This document shows positions 36,776-50,039 of a stretch of DNA of 64,000 bases, piece by piece (positions within the stretch are counted from its first letter, which is position 1; each line of letters begins with the position of its first letter). The notes under the pieces are model-generated. The model worked only from the letters and a program-made list of their open reading frames with translations. It did not search any database and was not told where the DNA came from. The position numbers and the translations under genes are program-made. This stretch comes from Symbiodinium natans (taxonomy: Eukaryota > Sar > Dinophyceae > Suessiales > Symbiodiniaceae), in contig CAJNDS010000439.1 in NCBI GenBank assembly GCA_905221605.1, positions 1 through 64,000 on the forward strand. The letters run 5' to 3'.

Positions 36776-38577
36776 CCCTGCTTCGTCCCGGCATAGCTCA
36801 TAGAGCACTACACTTGAGATAGCAAGTTTCGGAAGGGGACAGATCTTTGCTGCATTTTTTCGCATATGTTTTTCCACGTTTTAAAAGTGTGCACGACGTC
36901 TGTTTGATTTTTCATACAGCGCGCATTCAACGATCACGCTATGACTTAGTACAACCACTTGACGCGCATGTGTGATTCGGCTTGGCCCGTGTGAAGAAGT
37001 TGTACAGAGTTTCACTTAGTCACTTAGTCTGAGTGTCCTGCAGGAGACCATGGTCAAGAGAAGATTGCCGCTGAAGTCAGTGCGGGATCGGCAACCGACC
37101 AGCTGGGTGGTAAGCTCAGCCAGCATCGTTGCAGGAACTGAGAAGCACCCGACATCATGATCTAGGTGGCAGGGATGCCAGCTGACGATAGATGTGTCCG
37201 CTTCCAGGAAGCTTTGTAGCAAGCAGCATGGGTGAGCTTCTTTACCGCGGCCGGCATTGATTTGTCTGAGATGACAACATACGGTGTCTGGGCAGGACTT
37301 GCCGACGAGTCCTTCGGGCGACAGGCCTAGGATGCACCTTCTTGCAGGTGGTGCCCGGGCGCGCCTGAGTATGCTTGAAGGACCGGGTCGCCGAGTGCTT
37401 CTTCGACTAGCAAGTCTGATTCGCAGACTGCATACGTGAGTACCAGCATGAAGCACCGAACATCGGAGGCGCACATGCCGCTTCTTTGTTTTAGTTGGGT
37501 GTGTGCGTACGTTCTTCGCCTGTCCAGGGAAGCAGAGGTCGTGCTTCAGAAGACGACATGCCAAGTGATGCTGTGGACCAAACTTTTTTAGACAAAAAAT
37601 GTTGTTAGATTCGTTACATGATCCTCTTTCGTCCATGAGACATTCCGCGCTTCCCGTCGGCCTGAGGCCGAAACAGTTTCGAGCGCGAGCTCAAGAAACC
37701 CTCGCTCTCGGCTGACCACGCCGTTCATGTCGGCGTTTCCCTTGGCTCGACTACATGATGCTTGGAAGAAGGGCATTTCTTCGAGTTGAAACAAAACTGA
37801 AGCTCAGGCAGTAGACTGGGGCTACAGAGTCACTCCTACCTCAGCAGAGGCCGCTTGCAACACAAGCAGATTCAGATCACTGCGCAAGGGTCCATGTCTA
37901 AATGCAATGAAGGGAGTGCATCTTTTTTCGCATCTTGGCCTTCGCTTCAGGGCACGGGCAGCGACAGCGTGGCAAGCTTCAGCCGCCGCAGGAGGCCTGG
38001 CCACTTCAACGGCCACTGGCGGAAGGTGTGCTGTCCGTGTTTAAGCTGAGTGGGCAGGTCGAAGTCGACCTTGGAGTGCAGCGCTCAGCCTGACTAACGT
38101 CCTCGCTACACAGACTTCTTGCCCTCGACAGACTCGGTCGTGTGCAAACTGTGGTGCGAAAGGAGGGCACGAACACCTCCTGACTTCCATGGGGGCTCTC
38201 TCAGGTTTCCAAATCCAACGCATCTCTTGCCAGAAGAAGTTCATGGAAGCTTGCGCTGGGGGTGCAGAGGACCAGAGGGAAAAGGAAGGAGGGGAAGAAG
38301 GGTGGGGGCTGAGTTGGGAGAGGCACGGGGGCTGAGACACGGAAGTAGAGAGGTTCTTGCTCTCTGATGAGGGAGTGAAAAGAGAATGCACACATACAGG
38401 AATGAATGAATGGGAGCAAAGGAACGGCATGGGAAGTGAATGGAGGAAGAAAAGAAAGGCGCAGGAGGCAGAAGCTCATCAAAAAGGCATCTCCGCGCTC
38501 CAACGGCCAAGAACTTCAGGATCCTCTGGGGAGACATGGTGATTTGCGTTGACCGAGTCCTTATTCGTCGCCAGCTG

Positions 38578-38915
38578 ACCGGAATCTTGTGAAGCAGGTG
38601 CTGCGCCTCTCCTTGTCCTGTGTGCCTGACTGGCTGGAAAAGAGCACAGCTGACCTGCAGGTCAGCATAGAGTCCAGCATCGAGAGGGAGATCACGGAGC
38701 GGGTGAAGTTGAATGTGTGGACCTCGGGGCTACTGTGCTTGCTATATATTGCTATGTGGCTGTTCGTGACGGATGTCAGAGCCATATGGCAGGCTCAGAG
38801 GCAAGCCAGAGAAGAACGCTTGGTCCAAGTGGGGAGTGCAGATGCCAATGTGCCGGGCACTGCAAATATTGACAGACATCTAGAGATGGATGGCGTCACT
38901 GAGCGGACAAGATGA
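38578..38915 (+). CDS. Exon-like ORF with one transmembrane segment, probably a terminal exon
   Basis: The frame reads DRNLVKQVLRLSLSCVPDWL, then a charged helix (EKSTADLQVSIESSIEREI), then one hydrophobic segment WTSGLLCLLYIAMWLFV, then basic/acidic helix (RAIWQAQRQAREER) and a TGA stop at 38913-38915. Composition is clearly protein-like and the membrane segment is well formed. It has no start codon of its own, so it should be spliced to exons upstream. It lies between coiled-coil copy A and PKG on the same strand. A tail anchor of copy A is one guess; a separate gene is another. Confidence 0.35.
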
Positions 38916-39066
38916 GTGACAGGTGCCGCTGGCACTCGAACGCTGTTCCTCAGCCGATGGTGGCAACCCTGAAGCAGATTTGGCCAAGCACATCGAGCCT
39001 CGGCCGAAAGCGTCAACCGGACTGGGTGGACTGGGTCTTCAATTTTGAGAAACGGTTTTGCTGCAG

Positions 39067-42000
39067 GTCCCTGGTGCCGTCAAAGACACCGAACTGCTGC
39101 GGAACACGTTGCGCTCGGCGCCAAGCATCTTTCAGGGAGAACGCTGCATGCGTGCGGTTCTCAAGTTGAGGTAACCTTGCCTTCTTCGAGACCTTCGATG
39201 ATGACGCGCTTCATTGCTTGATCGAGGACAGGGTAACTGCAAAGTCGAAATTCCCCAGACCGTTGGAGTATTCTCTTTCCAGCAAGTGGGTTCGGACCTG
39301 CTTCTGTGTGTGGTGACAGGCCATGGAGGTCTATGAGTTCCAACATGGGGAAAAGGTTGTTCGCCAAGGAGACACGGATGGTGCGCCGAGGTAATTGTTG
39401 TGAGGTTTGGACCGTTCAAGACAAGAACAACAAGATCATTTTGGAGTAGAGGCCATGCCTTGCCAAAACATCCTAGAGATGGCGTGTTGGAAATGTTCTT
39501 TTTGCCCAGCAACAGATGATCGATGAGTCTGGCAGTGGTTTGTGCCCTGCTATGCGTTGCTCTAGTTTCAGAGGCATTTCCGGGTCCTTACATGCTGTCG
39601 GCAACACCTGGTTTGGAGCCCGCCGTCTGACTCGGCAGACGTGGCCGCAAGGCAGCGACCTCGATGTACAGATATCCGCAGCCGAGCAGACTCTCAGTTT
39701 TTTGGTCCTTCGACCAGTCTTGTGTTGTTCCACCTTCCACAGCACCGTGGACGCGGGCTTGTCTTTCTTTGTCTGTCACCTGTGTTGGTGTGAAGCCGGA
39801 AGTCCTCAACTAGGTCATTCCTCCCACAGAAGCAGAAGTTGCAAGCTGTTTGTTGTCTTGACACGTGCTTTGCCCCTCTGCCTCTTGAGCTCGAAAACCA
39901 GCAAGTGGCTTGCCAGAATATCGAAACAGAGCAAGTTGTCACATCAACAGATGCTTGAGACCGGCAAGGTGGCAGCAGGTAACTCTCAAGCAGTGTCAGG
40001 TACTCACTTCTTCGTGGTTGCGCAGGGCGAGTTCTGCGTTCTGAAAGACAACAACCCGCACTGCTACATTGGGTCTGGAGCCGAAGCAAGCAGCATCCTG
40101 GGGCCCCCCCCTCTGTTAAGCCAGCCTCGACAAGTGCCAGGTCGGGGAAGTCCTTCGGTGAGAGTGTCCTCCTGCTCTTCGGGGAGCGCAGCGCAACGGT
40201 GTTTGCCCCAGCTTTAGGCGAAGTGTTAAGCAGCTCGGCAGTGTCAAAGTCAAGGTTTGCGCCAGAGGCTGTGCGGAGCCGAGTTTCTAGATGCGGACAA
40301 GGGTTGCGTAGCTGTCGTCCTTCGCCACCTCACGCCCACACTGTATCGAGAAGTCAGGCAGGCGTGCTCGTACCTTCGTTCTTTGAAGCAGTAGCACAGG
40401 GATGCCTTTTGTTTTTCTTTCTCTAGCGCACATCGGTCTCAGGCGTCATGGCCTCTGTAAGGCATCATGAGTCTGATCCCGCTGCCGCTCCTGTGTGACC
40501 TCCCGCAACGCCTCAATCGTGACAATCACTTCGTGTCCGATTTGGAGTATCGTTTCGCAAGAGCAACATCTGATGGCCTGTGGCCAAGCACCGTTTCGTT
40601 CATACTTGATCACTTCGATCTCAGCAGGCGCAAGGCACTGCCAGTTCCCTCGCAGATTCGGGCAGAACACCAATCAGCAACCCTGAAACTACTGGGAAAG
40701 TGGTGTCGTCAGCAGATCGAACGAGAATTTCTCTCCATTTTTCATCGTGACGCAGGTTTAGTAACAGACAAACTGACTACATCTGGGTTCGAGGTGTTTT
40801 AATCCTTTCTGTGTTTTCCGGTGGTGGTTTCAGCCGTTTCAGTGGCCTTGCGATGTGTGCAAGGCTTGTTTTTGGCTGTTGCTGTTTCGGCGTGTGATGA
40901 ACCTGTCTTCGTCTGCAGAACATGAGAATGATGAAAGCCACGAGAGTGAGAGTCGTGGCAAAATGTTGCACGTAGGTAAGCAGAAGTCGCATGTAGGCCT
41001 CAGGTGTGAGGGTTTGATTTTGAGGCGCTCGTGCCTACGGGATGGAGGGCATGCAAGATGGAAGCTCAGCTCAGCTCGCGTGTGGAAGACAGAAGGCGCA
41101 GCGGTTGCAGTAAAGAGCCTGAGAGGTCCGCGAGATTCTCAGCAGACAATATGAGCAGATGAGACGCTCGGTTGTCGAAGCGACGGATGAGGTGCAGTTG
41201 GCATCATCGCATTGGTCTCCTGTGCATTGTTGTGTATTGTAAAGATTGTTGTTGTTCTTCCCCCAGGTGCTCAAATCAAAGAGCTGTGAAATCCTGCAGG
41301 GAGCTTTATTCTGGGAGGTCATGCCAGTGACATTCCGAGATACCGTGCCTCAGGTCTGGCTTGAACGGCTACGAACTCCAGAGTCTCTACGACCAGGCAT
41401 TGGGTTTCCGTTTTGTTGTTTTGAAGGGTTCCTGATCGTACACAGGTTCTTGGGGACTTCGGTTGCGCATCATTGTTTCCCTTTTGTTTTTGCAAATGTT
41501 GGCCACGCGAGCTCCTCGCGATCCCAGCCCAGCCAAGCCGAGCCTTCGAACGGGTGTGATAAAACCACTCTTGTTCTCCCTGCGCACGCAAAAAACGGAT
41601 TGGAGTGTAGCATCCCAACAGCACAAATGCTCCCCATGCAAATGCAAACTTGACATTCGCTGCAAGAAGCGCTGCCGTCGACTTCCGTGCCCAGGTTGAG
41701 ATGCGGAGCTTCGATGAAGGGGATGTCATCCTGGGCGAAGGAGAATTCTTGAAGGAGGCGGGGTACTTGACTGCAGATTATAAGGCTAGATAAGGCTCCA
41801 CTTTCCGGTTAGCGCCCCTCGAGTCTGGAGTATTACGTGGCACGTCTGGCACCTCGGCATCAGGTACTCATCTTGTACAGTGGCCAGGTGGAGTCATGGT
41901 TAGTGACCAAGTCTGTTCAGCAGAAGCACTGTCTGTCTAGATGAGTCCAGATGAGTCTGGATGCACCCCAGCAGGTCGGGAGGGAAGGACGTGGAGATGC

Positions 42001-45000
42001 TCCCCAGGCAGGCTGTCCTTTCACATTCTTTGGGCTTCGCGCCGTGTGCCTTTGCTGCGTGGCCCATTACCCAGCAGGTTCCACCTGATGGGAGATAACG
42101 CCTTCCCATTTGAGGACTCTTTGTGTTTTTGATGCTTGCAGATTGTTTGCGTGAAGACGAGCGCAGGAAGACCTTCCCTTTGAGCAGCCTGTGCGCCTGA
42201 GGGCGGCGAGTGCAGTTGTGCCGAGATCTTGGGGCATCAGTTCCGTCAAACACAGCCCATCGGAGCATTGACTCTCAACTCAGGGTGCTGGTGCTGAAGC
42301 GAAGCCTTCTAGACAACATCTTCGGCGACCAGCTGCAGCAGGTTCGCTGAGTCTATCAAGTTTGGAAAGCCTGGTAGCATCACCCCTGCAAATGCAAAGC
42401 AAGCTCAGAAGACAGGCGGTCTGCCATCGGGCTGCATCCTGTGCAGGTTCTGATCAAGCAAAGAGTGCTCCACGTGTTTGCGCAGCACCAGGCTGGGTTT
42501 GGACTTCTACTAGGACACGAGGATCCACCCGCCTACTCACGTGACAAGGATTTTTCTCGGCTTCATCAAGAGCATCGAGAAGCGATTGCCACTGCATGTC
42601 AAGTTCACTGTCTCCCCAAAGGCCAGTTTGTTTTCTGTCAGCTTCTCCATTCTGCAGCTGCGGCTGAGAATATACGTACACATGCACATATGTATACACA
42701 TATATATATATGTATACATATGTGTATATATATATATAATGTATCCAAAAATAGGGATACCCCTTATCCGAACGTGCCTGCAGGCTCAGAGCGCAGCTGC
42801 GAGGACAATCAAGTTGGTTTTAGACTGTGCTGATGGAGCGAGGGGCATGTTGCCCCAGAATCAGGGCGGAAGTGCCAAGTGAACTTCCAAGTTGACGGTG
42901 TCCTAGAAGCAATGCGGCCTGGAGCAGTAAGTGCCAGATCCAAATCGAAGCCTTGGAACCTCCCTCTTCCCTGAAACCCGAGGGTGGGAGGGGACGGCGC
43001 ACCTGCGCTTGATTATGAGTTCTTCTGATGTGCTGGTTGATCTTGAATGCTCTCGTCGAGGAAATCATCATGACAGGCGCCGGTTTGTCTTTCGCACGCA
43101 AGCTTTTCCAGGTTAATTAAGATTTTCGGATGGTAGAGTCTTATGCTGAGGATATGCTGGCTATATGCTTTGCTGATGGCACTTGTGTGTGTATGTCGGT
43201 GGTATACGTCTCCACAGCAAAGATTTGGGTTCGTGCTGTTTATGGTATCTTTGGGCAATGGCACTGCGACAGTACCACCGCTCAATGGGCTCGCACCTTT
43301 CTGATGGAATCGATATCAAGAGCCTCTAGAGGAACATGCTGGCCGTGTTGCTTAGCTGGACTACCGAAGCCCGCCACACCTGGGCCGTTACCCCTGCAAT
43401 CAGAGTGCGTACGCGCAGCCAGAGCGACAGCCATGCCGAGTCCTGAAGTTGCAGGATTTGCGGGTGATTGTCGCCTTAAATGGTGAAGTCGAGCTGCCTG
43501 ACCCTCAGGAGGGTTGTTGCGGGCCCGCAGTTGCGCTGCCCTAGCTGAGGAAGCTGGAAGCTGGCTCGGAGCGCCTACTCGGTGCTTCGTGAGGTGCTCA
43601 GAGGTGATTTGCTGAGAGCTGCCTTTCTTTCCCCGTCAAGCCTGTTTGTCATTCGCCAAAGGTCCCATCTGTTTGGCACCCCGTACAAACATCAGTGAGG
43701 GGCTCATTTGCTCGGATGCACAGCTGATGTGTGCACAGCTGTTCATGGGGTCAGGCAAGTGCCACTAAAGATGAAAGCTCTTGCAGACTCAAAGTTGGCA
43801 GTCTGGCAAAGAGAGGACGGACTGCTGTGCCCAGCTGTGGCAGTAAGAGGCTCAGCAACGTCTTGCTTTCGCGAGGATTTGGGGAGCATTCTGGCGTTTG
43901 ATGACTTTGACGGTGCACTGGAGCAGGATAGCAAGGCCTGTGTCCTTGCACATGTGTTTCGAGGAACAAAAGTTAGCAAAACATTCTGCAGGTGCGAAGC
44001 CTTCGCTCGGTTTTCATCTTCGCGACGCTTTCCAAGCAGCAGCTGCAGCGCGCTGACCTTGGCTGCCCCAATTCTGAACCTTCACTTAGGTCAATTGCCT
44101 TTCTCTCCATTGCTCCTCTGCGTTCTGCTTCTAACCAAGGATTAGCGAACGCTCTCGTCGTTCAGATCGTGAAGAGTGGAACTCGAGCTTGGCACCCGGC
44201 GTCGTCTTGGCGCATTTTTTTGGAGCAAAGTTGCGTGATGACCCGTGATGGCCGTTACAGCAGGTGTTCTCGCAGGGCGACCAGGGAACGTGAGCTCCAC
44301 AGTTTGGTAAGGTTCAAGATTAGACACCAGCAGCTTGTGAAGCTGGAGGTGCTTCTACATCATTCGCAGAGGCGCTGTCAGTGTCGAGATTGACGGCCGC
44401 GTGAAGCGTCGGTTTGGTGCTCAGTGCTCAGCACAGCTATCCGGATGAGCTCCTCCCTTGTTCTTCGTTGTTCAGGCTTGGCGACCCGGACTACTTCGGT
44501 GAGCGTGCTCTGCTGGGGAGCGAAATCCGCACTGCTACCATCACGGCGTTGGAGGCAATGTTACTGGCAGGTTAGCGGTTAGCGTGCGAATGCAGCAATC
44601 GTCACAAAATCGTTTCTTTCTTCTCCTCTTCGGATGCCGGAGCCTGCGCGATGGGGTATCAGGACACGGAGCTGTGGAAGATGGGCAAGGAAACCTTTCA
44701 GGAAATGATGTCTGGCTGCCTAGGTCGCGAGCGGTCGCGTGGTGATTCATGGTGGCGGTGTGCAGCATCTGAGGCAGGGTCCATGCTTGGACTACCTGAA
44801 GGATCGGATCTCCCTGCAGGACGTCTTTGATGCACTTGAGCGACGGCTTTGAATGAACGAACGAACACTTTTGAGCGCAAATGCTTTCGATGTGGGGACA
44901 GTACCAGCAACGGGAGAAGAGATACAGACCTCTGTCAAGATTCAAAGGCATTAGCGATGCTGATGGCGATTGGAGAGTGCGGCAAGCGCCTCCTTACACC

Positions 45001-48000
45001 AGGACACAAACCTGACGTTCAAGGACCTCGAGTCACGGCCTCAAGAAAAACGGAGTTGGCTGGGGAATCATGTGCCTGGGCCTCTCAGCTGTGCACTGCC
45101 GTCGAAAAGTGCAAGATGGGTTTCTCACTTACTGGCTTTCGCTTAGAGCAAGCTTCTCCTGAGAAAGGGAGCCGTGCAAACCTCGCTCGCTGCATAGACG
45201 CTTCGGCTTTGTACCCGAACTCCTCCATCCGTAATGAGCACTGCCACAACAGTTCAGAGACCTACGCAGTTGTTCTTCGTGGGATGTGCTTGACTGTTAG
45301 ATGCTCCTGCCGCGGTGTGACGTGTTGGATAGTTCTGGGTGCAAAAGGCCCCCCCCCAGTTGAGAGCTCTCTGCGAGTGCACCGAGGTTTGTGCGAGTCA
45401 TTGGTCGGGGCGGCTTTGGTGTGGTCAAGATGGTGAGAGCCAAGAAGACAGGAGTCAGGCCCCGCGCTGCTTGTGTATTGCTGGTGTATCATCGTTTGTT
45501 GGAACGGCTGCTGGAGCTCTTTCACGAAAGGTATGCTTTGAAGTGCGTCCGTAAACGCGATGTGGTCGAGAAGAACGTGCAAGATGCCCTTGTTTCAGAA
45601 CTCAGCATTCTCAAAGAGGCTCGGGCAGTTGAGGGACACGGTCGGCTTTTAAGTTCATCGTTGCAGCAATGGTTGTTGCAGCTGACGCGAGAGGTTGATC
45701 ATCCGTTCATCATAAAGTTCGTCCGATCATTCCGGAACGAGCACGCGTCTCAGAGCTTGATGGTGCGCCCAGTCGTATCGTGCAAGCGTGCGAGCAGCTT
45801 AACGGCTACTCCCAAGGACGCGTGTTTACTTTTTGATGGAGCTGGTTAGCGGCGGCGAGCTGCTGGATGCATTGGACGCTTTGGGCCTGCTGAAGTACTC
45901 TCAGGTCCTTCGCCTTTGTCCACTTTGTCTGTGTGTGTACGTGTTCTCGTCAATTATTTCGTATGTTTAATGGTGTCTGTATGAAAGGTTTATCCCTGAA
46001 CGTTTGCCCAAGCATATTTGCTCGGCTGATAGTCCGTGGTTTTGAGACGAACTCGCGGAACTAGAGAACTTGTGAAAGGATCGCAATTAGTTTAAAGGAA
46101 GATTTCCCGTGCCTGAACGAACTCAGTGACACCAACCACCCCGATTCTTATACCAAGAGGACCCGTGCACACCCCGTACGAAATGCGGAGACTATTCTAG
46201 ACTACGACAACTGAAGTGGAGGCGTTGTTTTACACCGGGTGCATCGTGCTGGCGCTTGAGTTTCTGCATTCGCGGCGCTGACTTCTCAGTATGCAATTTG
46301 GAATGGATCCTTGGTGCGCTCGGGCTGCCACATCACTGCAGGCATAGCCTACCTTGATCTGAAGAGTGAGAACTGCTTGATTGACCAGCAGGCTGAGAAG
46401 GGCGCCCCCACATGTTGTGGGGCACGCCTGTCAGTTCTTCATTTTGCCATGCAAGGGCTACTTGAAGATGATCGACTTTGGTATTGCAAGACGGATCACC
46501 AACGCGAGGTATGGTCCTCTCAAGGCTCTCGATCTCTGATTCAGTGTGCATAGTGTACACAATCTGAACATTCGTGTGTGAAGAAGCACATTCGTAGAGT
46601 GTCAGGTCAGCAAGTAGCAGGAGTGGGGGGAGGTAATCGCGAAAGCTCGCGTAGTGAGGCTTTCGGGCTTTCGTCTCTATCTGCGTTGCAGTGGGGGGTT
46701 GACGCTGTCCAGAACCTCAAAAGAACTGATTCATCGAACAACCCCTCCTCGCCCTCTTCCCAGAAAGAAAATGAGTGGATTGGTCAAGCAAATTGAAGAA
46801 CACTACACGACCGACGAGAAGCATGTCGAAACGGAAGCGTGCAGGATAATCGGATCCGCGTTGCGTAATCTCTTGGTGTTCTCAACTTGGCAGGGAACCC
46901 CGGTGTTCATGGCTCCGGAGATGATCCTTGGGAAGGCAAGCTCCATTTTCCTGCATGTGTCATCAGGACTGATGAGAACACGTGCTTTTGAAGTGGCATC
47001 TGCTTCGCACAGGGCCAGACGACTGTTGCAGATCTTTGGAGTTTGGGAATATGCTTGTACGAGTTCGTTGGCGGCTCAGGACAATGAGCTGGGTCTTTGG
47101 ATTCTGCACATTCCTGCACTGCCTTGGTGTGAGGTCATTGGGCACTTCCCTTTCGCCAGCAACTGCTCGAATCATGGCCAGACGCGCTCTCAGCCGGCCC
47201 TTGCGCATGGCGTTTGCCGATGCTCTGATGAGGGCAGGAAAGACAAGCCAACATCTTTGGAAAAGCCGTCGAAGATCAGAGGAACCCAGAGAACAACTAC
47301 AGAGAATCAGAGCGAGCTGGAAGTAGTCCGTCAAGCGGGATGCCAAGAAGAAGCGTCCATGTGATGTGAGAGGAAGCCTTTCCGAAACTCAGCACTGGAT
47401 TTTTTCAGGCTTTAGACCAACAGCCACCCCGAAAGCACGTGGATCTACATGGATGACCATAGTGCCATAGAAGTCGTACGATATCACCAAGCAGATGGAA
47501 GGAAATAGAGGCAAACATCTGAGATGATCAGAGTAAAAAATAGAGTCGTCAAAGCGACATCTCGACACCTGTTTGCAAGCACACAGTCCCCCAGAGAATT
47601 TTCTTATCAACCTCACAGGCTATTTTCTAGGCAACAAAGAGAGGAAAGCAGTGTTGAAATCGTGGAACATCTCGTTTCTTAATTCATTGGTAAAAAGGCA
47701 CCACGGGGAAAGCGAAAGAAGCCGTTTGCATCATGCTGGACCTCAGAGCAGTTGACAAGCATGGATGTGCTAGTCGACCGAGACATCAGATTACCCCGGT
47801 AGATCCGGGTTTTGCTCACAAGTGTGAGCCTTTGGTTGTTCAGCAGGGCGCACAGTACAGCGAGACAGAGAGACAAGGCAGAACTCAATGCCCAGCTGTG
47901 TTATGATTTAGTCGTTGCTCAGGATTTTTCACCAAATCCTCCGAGCAGAGCTGCGATTTCCAGAATGGCGCCTTGGCATATAACTCCTATATCGTGACAC

Positions 48001-49349
48001 AAGGCATGCAGCGAGTGCCGCGAGGTTTGACAAGCAACCAATGGCAGAGGAAATCGTGAGCCATGGACCTAGTAAAAGCGTGATATGAGCGTGCTTCCCG
48101 ATTCCTGCAGATTGTGCACGTAGCTTCGCAATTCAGGTTTTCCGAGAAACTCTTCATGCTTTACCTCCGCTGATACAGTGATGATAACTGGTGCATCCCG
48201 AACGTGCTGTTGAGATGAAAAACCCTAGTGCGCCCGCCGCCCATAGCTTACTGTGGGGAAGAGGGTGGTGGTAAACTCTAAGTTTTAGTTCAGGCCTGTA
48301 GAAGCTAGTTACAGATGAAAGAAGGTTTCACTGTTTTGTTTCCTCTCTACGCTCTTTCCGCCGAGCCTTATGCTTGTTTTGTGGCACTTGTAGTGCATCC
48401 ACCACGTACTTACTTGAGTGCGGGCGGGTGGAAGGCAGGGAGAGACAGGGCCAGGGGAGGGTGGTGGTCTGGGGGAGAGATAGGCTCCTCAGGGCGAGGT
48501 GTTGGGAGTGGAATTGAGGGAGCGTGCAGCCAGGTTGCACACGTGGAAGCTTGCACATATAGCCAGTTCCTTGCGATTCGACGGATATTTGCAATCACCT
48601 GTTGGTAAGCTGCTGCAGGGACCATGTTACCGGTAGGGATTTGGCGCATGTTAACTTGACAACGGCTCTCCTACGGAGCCGATCGAAGTACTTGCGCCTG
48701 GAGTGATGCAAGAAAAACCTAGGCAACCTGCCGCGTGTTGTTGTCCTGCGCTGCCGATGAAACCCTTCTTGCTACAAGAGTTACTAGTATCCTTGTAGTA
48801 TGGCACCTAGAGCTGCTCCGCTCGGCGCATGGCTCCAAGTCAGGTTTGATCAAGGGTCTTCTGACCCGAGACCCAAAGAAACGTCTTGGTGGAGGTCATG
48901 AAGGCGTGCTTTACAGCGATCAGCTGGATGATGAGTCTGCAGAGTTTGCGCATGACTTGTGCAAGGTTACACCAAATTGAAAGCTCACCCTTTCTTCAAG
49001 GACCTCTGTTCTTATCTAAGAAATACATGTGGCCCCCGATGGCTCACGAGTGTTCTGCAGTCTGCAGCTGTTCTACTTAGGCTGGGAAAAGCTTCTGGGT
49101 CGAGAACACGAGCCTCCCTTTGTCCCAACGAGCGAAACATATGCTGAGGACTGCAGGCTCTAGGTTGTGCCGATTGTATCGTTAAGCTACGCAGTTGGCC
49201 TTCGCCGAGATGCTGGCTAGGACAAGGAGAAGTCCGTGGATTCGCCCTCAACAGGAGATAGCAGGCCCACTGTTGAGGAGGAGGAGGCTGGCTACAGTGC
49301 AGACCTGTGCAGCAGAGTCTCCAGTTGGCTTGTGACAGCTTGGACATGA
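39067..49349 (+). CDS. cGMP-dependent protein kinase (PKG), multi-exon
   Basis: PKG phosphorylates Ser/Thr targets when cGMP fills its N-terminal domains. Cyclic-nucleotide-binding blocks: EVYEFQHGEKVVRQGDTDG (39325-39380), joined at 40000 to THFFVVAQGEFCVLKDN, then GKSFGESVLLLFGERSAT (40150); FDEGDVILGEGE (41710); VLVLKRSLLDNIFGDQLQQ (42290); FSRLHQEHREAIATA (42550); DLGSILAFDDFDGALEQD (43876); SVFIFATLSKQQLQ (44005); VSVEIDGRVKRRFG (44360); DYFGERALLGSEIRTATI (44490). Kinase: IGRGGFGVVK (45397), YALKCVRKRDVVEKN (45535), HPFIIKFVRSF (45700), FLMELVSGGELLDAL (45835), YLDLKSENCLID (46350), MIDFGIARR (46470), GTPVFMAPEMI (46896), TTVADLWSLGICLYEF (47022), LIKGLLTRDPKKRLGG (48850), KAHPFFKDL (48978), EPPFVPTSETYAED (49110). 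An acidic tail ends at TGA 49347-49349. The catalytic loop has Leu where Arg normally precedes Asp. The N-terminus is uncertain. Confidence 0.88.
42670..42740. repeat. TATACA/TA microsatellite in a PKG intron
   Basis: Alternating purine-pyrimidine run (TA, TATG, TACACA) of about 70 bases. Confidence 0.85.
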
Positions 49350-49989
49350 AAAAGCAGGTATTGTTATAGCTTTCATCCCATGCTGTCGAATGCAGTCTTC
49401 ACATTTCTTATCGAGATCATCTGTTGCTGGTGCCAATTTCATCAAATTCGCTGGATTAGCATGTTGGCATCCACGATTCCGAAGATGAATTTCGCCATGC
49501 AAGGACCTGGTGCATTCGGAAACCATCGAACTCCGGTAATTCCTGGGATCAGTCCAGGGACTCGGGCAACGGTCTTGTTTTCTTGTGAGAAAAGTCCCTG
49601 GGCTCATCCAGGCACGAGGCTGGGTAGTTGCACCGCTTGGCACATCGTCCACGTATGCCCAGTGTAGTCTTGGCTGAGCATTGCAGTTGGCTTGAACCTC
49701 CTTGCCCTCATCTTGTGCTTGCTTGCAAGAAGGCGCTCATTCATCGAACCAGGGATAGCTCTCAAGAAGCAGCTGCACTCCACCTCCCAGATGATTGTAC
49801 CACTCGCTGGCTGGATAGCTTGATTTTGCTTTAGCGCCGATCAGCAATGAGCAGGACGAATCCCTGACTCTCTGAGTTGCTTCACTATGACACTCGGACA
49901 CTAAAGCATACATGGCTTCATCATGCCTTAATTAGGTGCAGGATGCTGTGTTGCAGGAGAATCCGGGGTAAGTTTCATGATAAGGTGCT

Positions 49990-50039
49990 GGGGAAGGGTG
50001 GGGCGGGGGTGGGGGGGTGGGGAGGGCGGGGGGGGGGGG
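49990..50039. repeat. G-rich tract
   Basis: GGGGAAGGGTGGGGCGGGGG-type sequence ending in eleven G. Confidence 0.85.

Larger units (their letters stand above)
33663..38577. other. Gene-poor, repeat-rich spacer
   Basis: Holds G-rich, C-rich and CACC-rich tracts listed separately. A frame near 34085-34200 begins with a hydrophobic run (VLLFRFLVLVTCLG), but the only start codon is TTG and no exon chain follows. Frames near 35960-36140 (+) and 35880-36117 (-) look protein-like but unnamed. A 206-codon minus frame at 37016-37636 has no motif. Some of this may be 3' introns of copy A or 5' introns of PKG. Confidence 0.35.

Noticed and set aside
37016-37636. 206-codon minus-strand frame
   Set aside because: No motif and no neighbouring exons; kept only as a remark in the spacer entry.
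39516-40217. 233-codon + strand frame taken as one exon of PKG
   Set aside because: Only 40000 onward carries the nucleotide-binding pattern; the upstream part is intron read-through, since the exon ending at 39380 joins directly to 40000.
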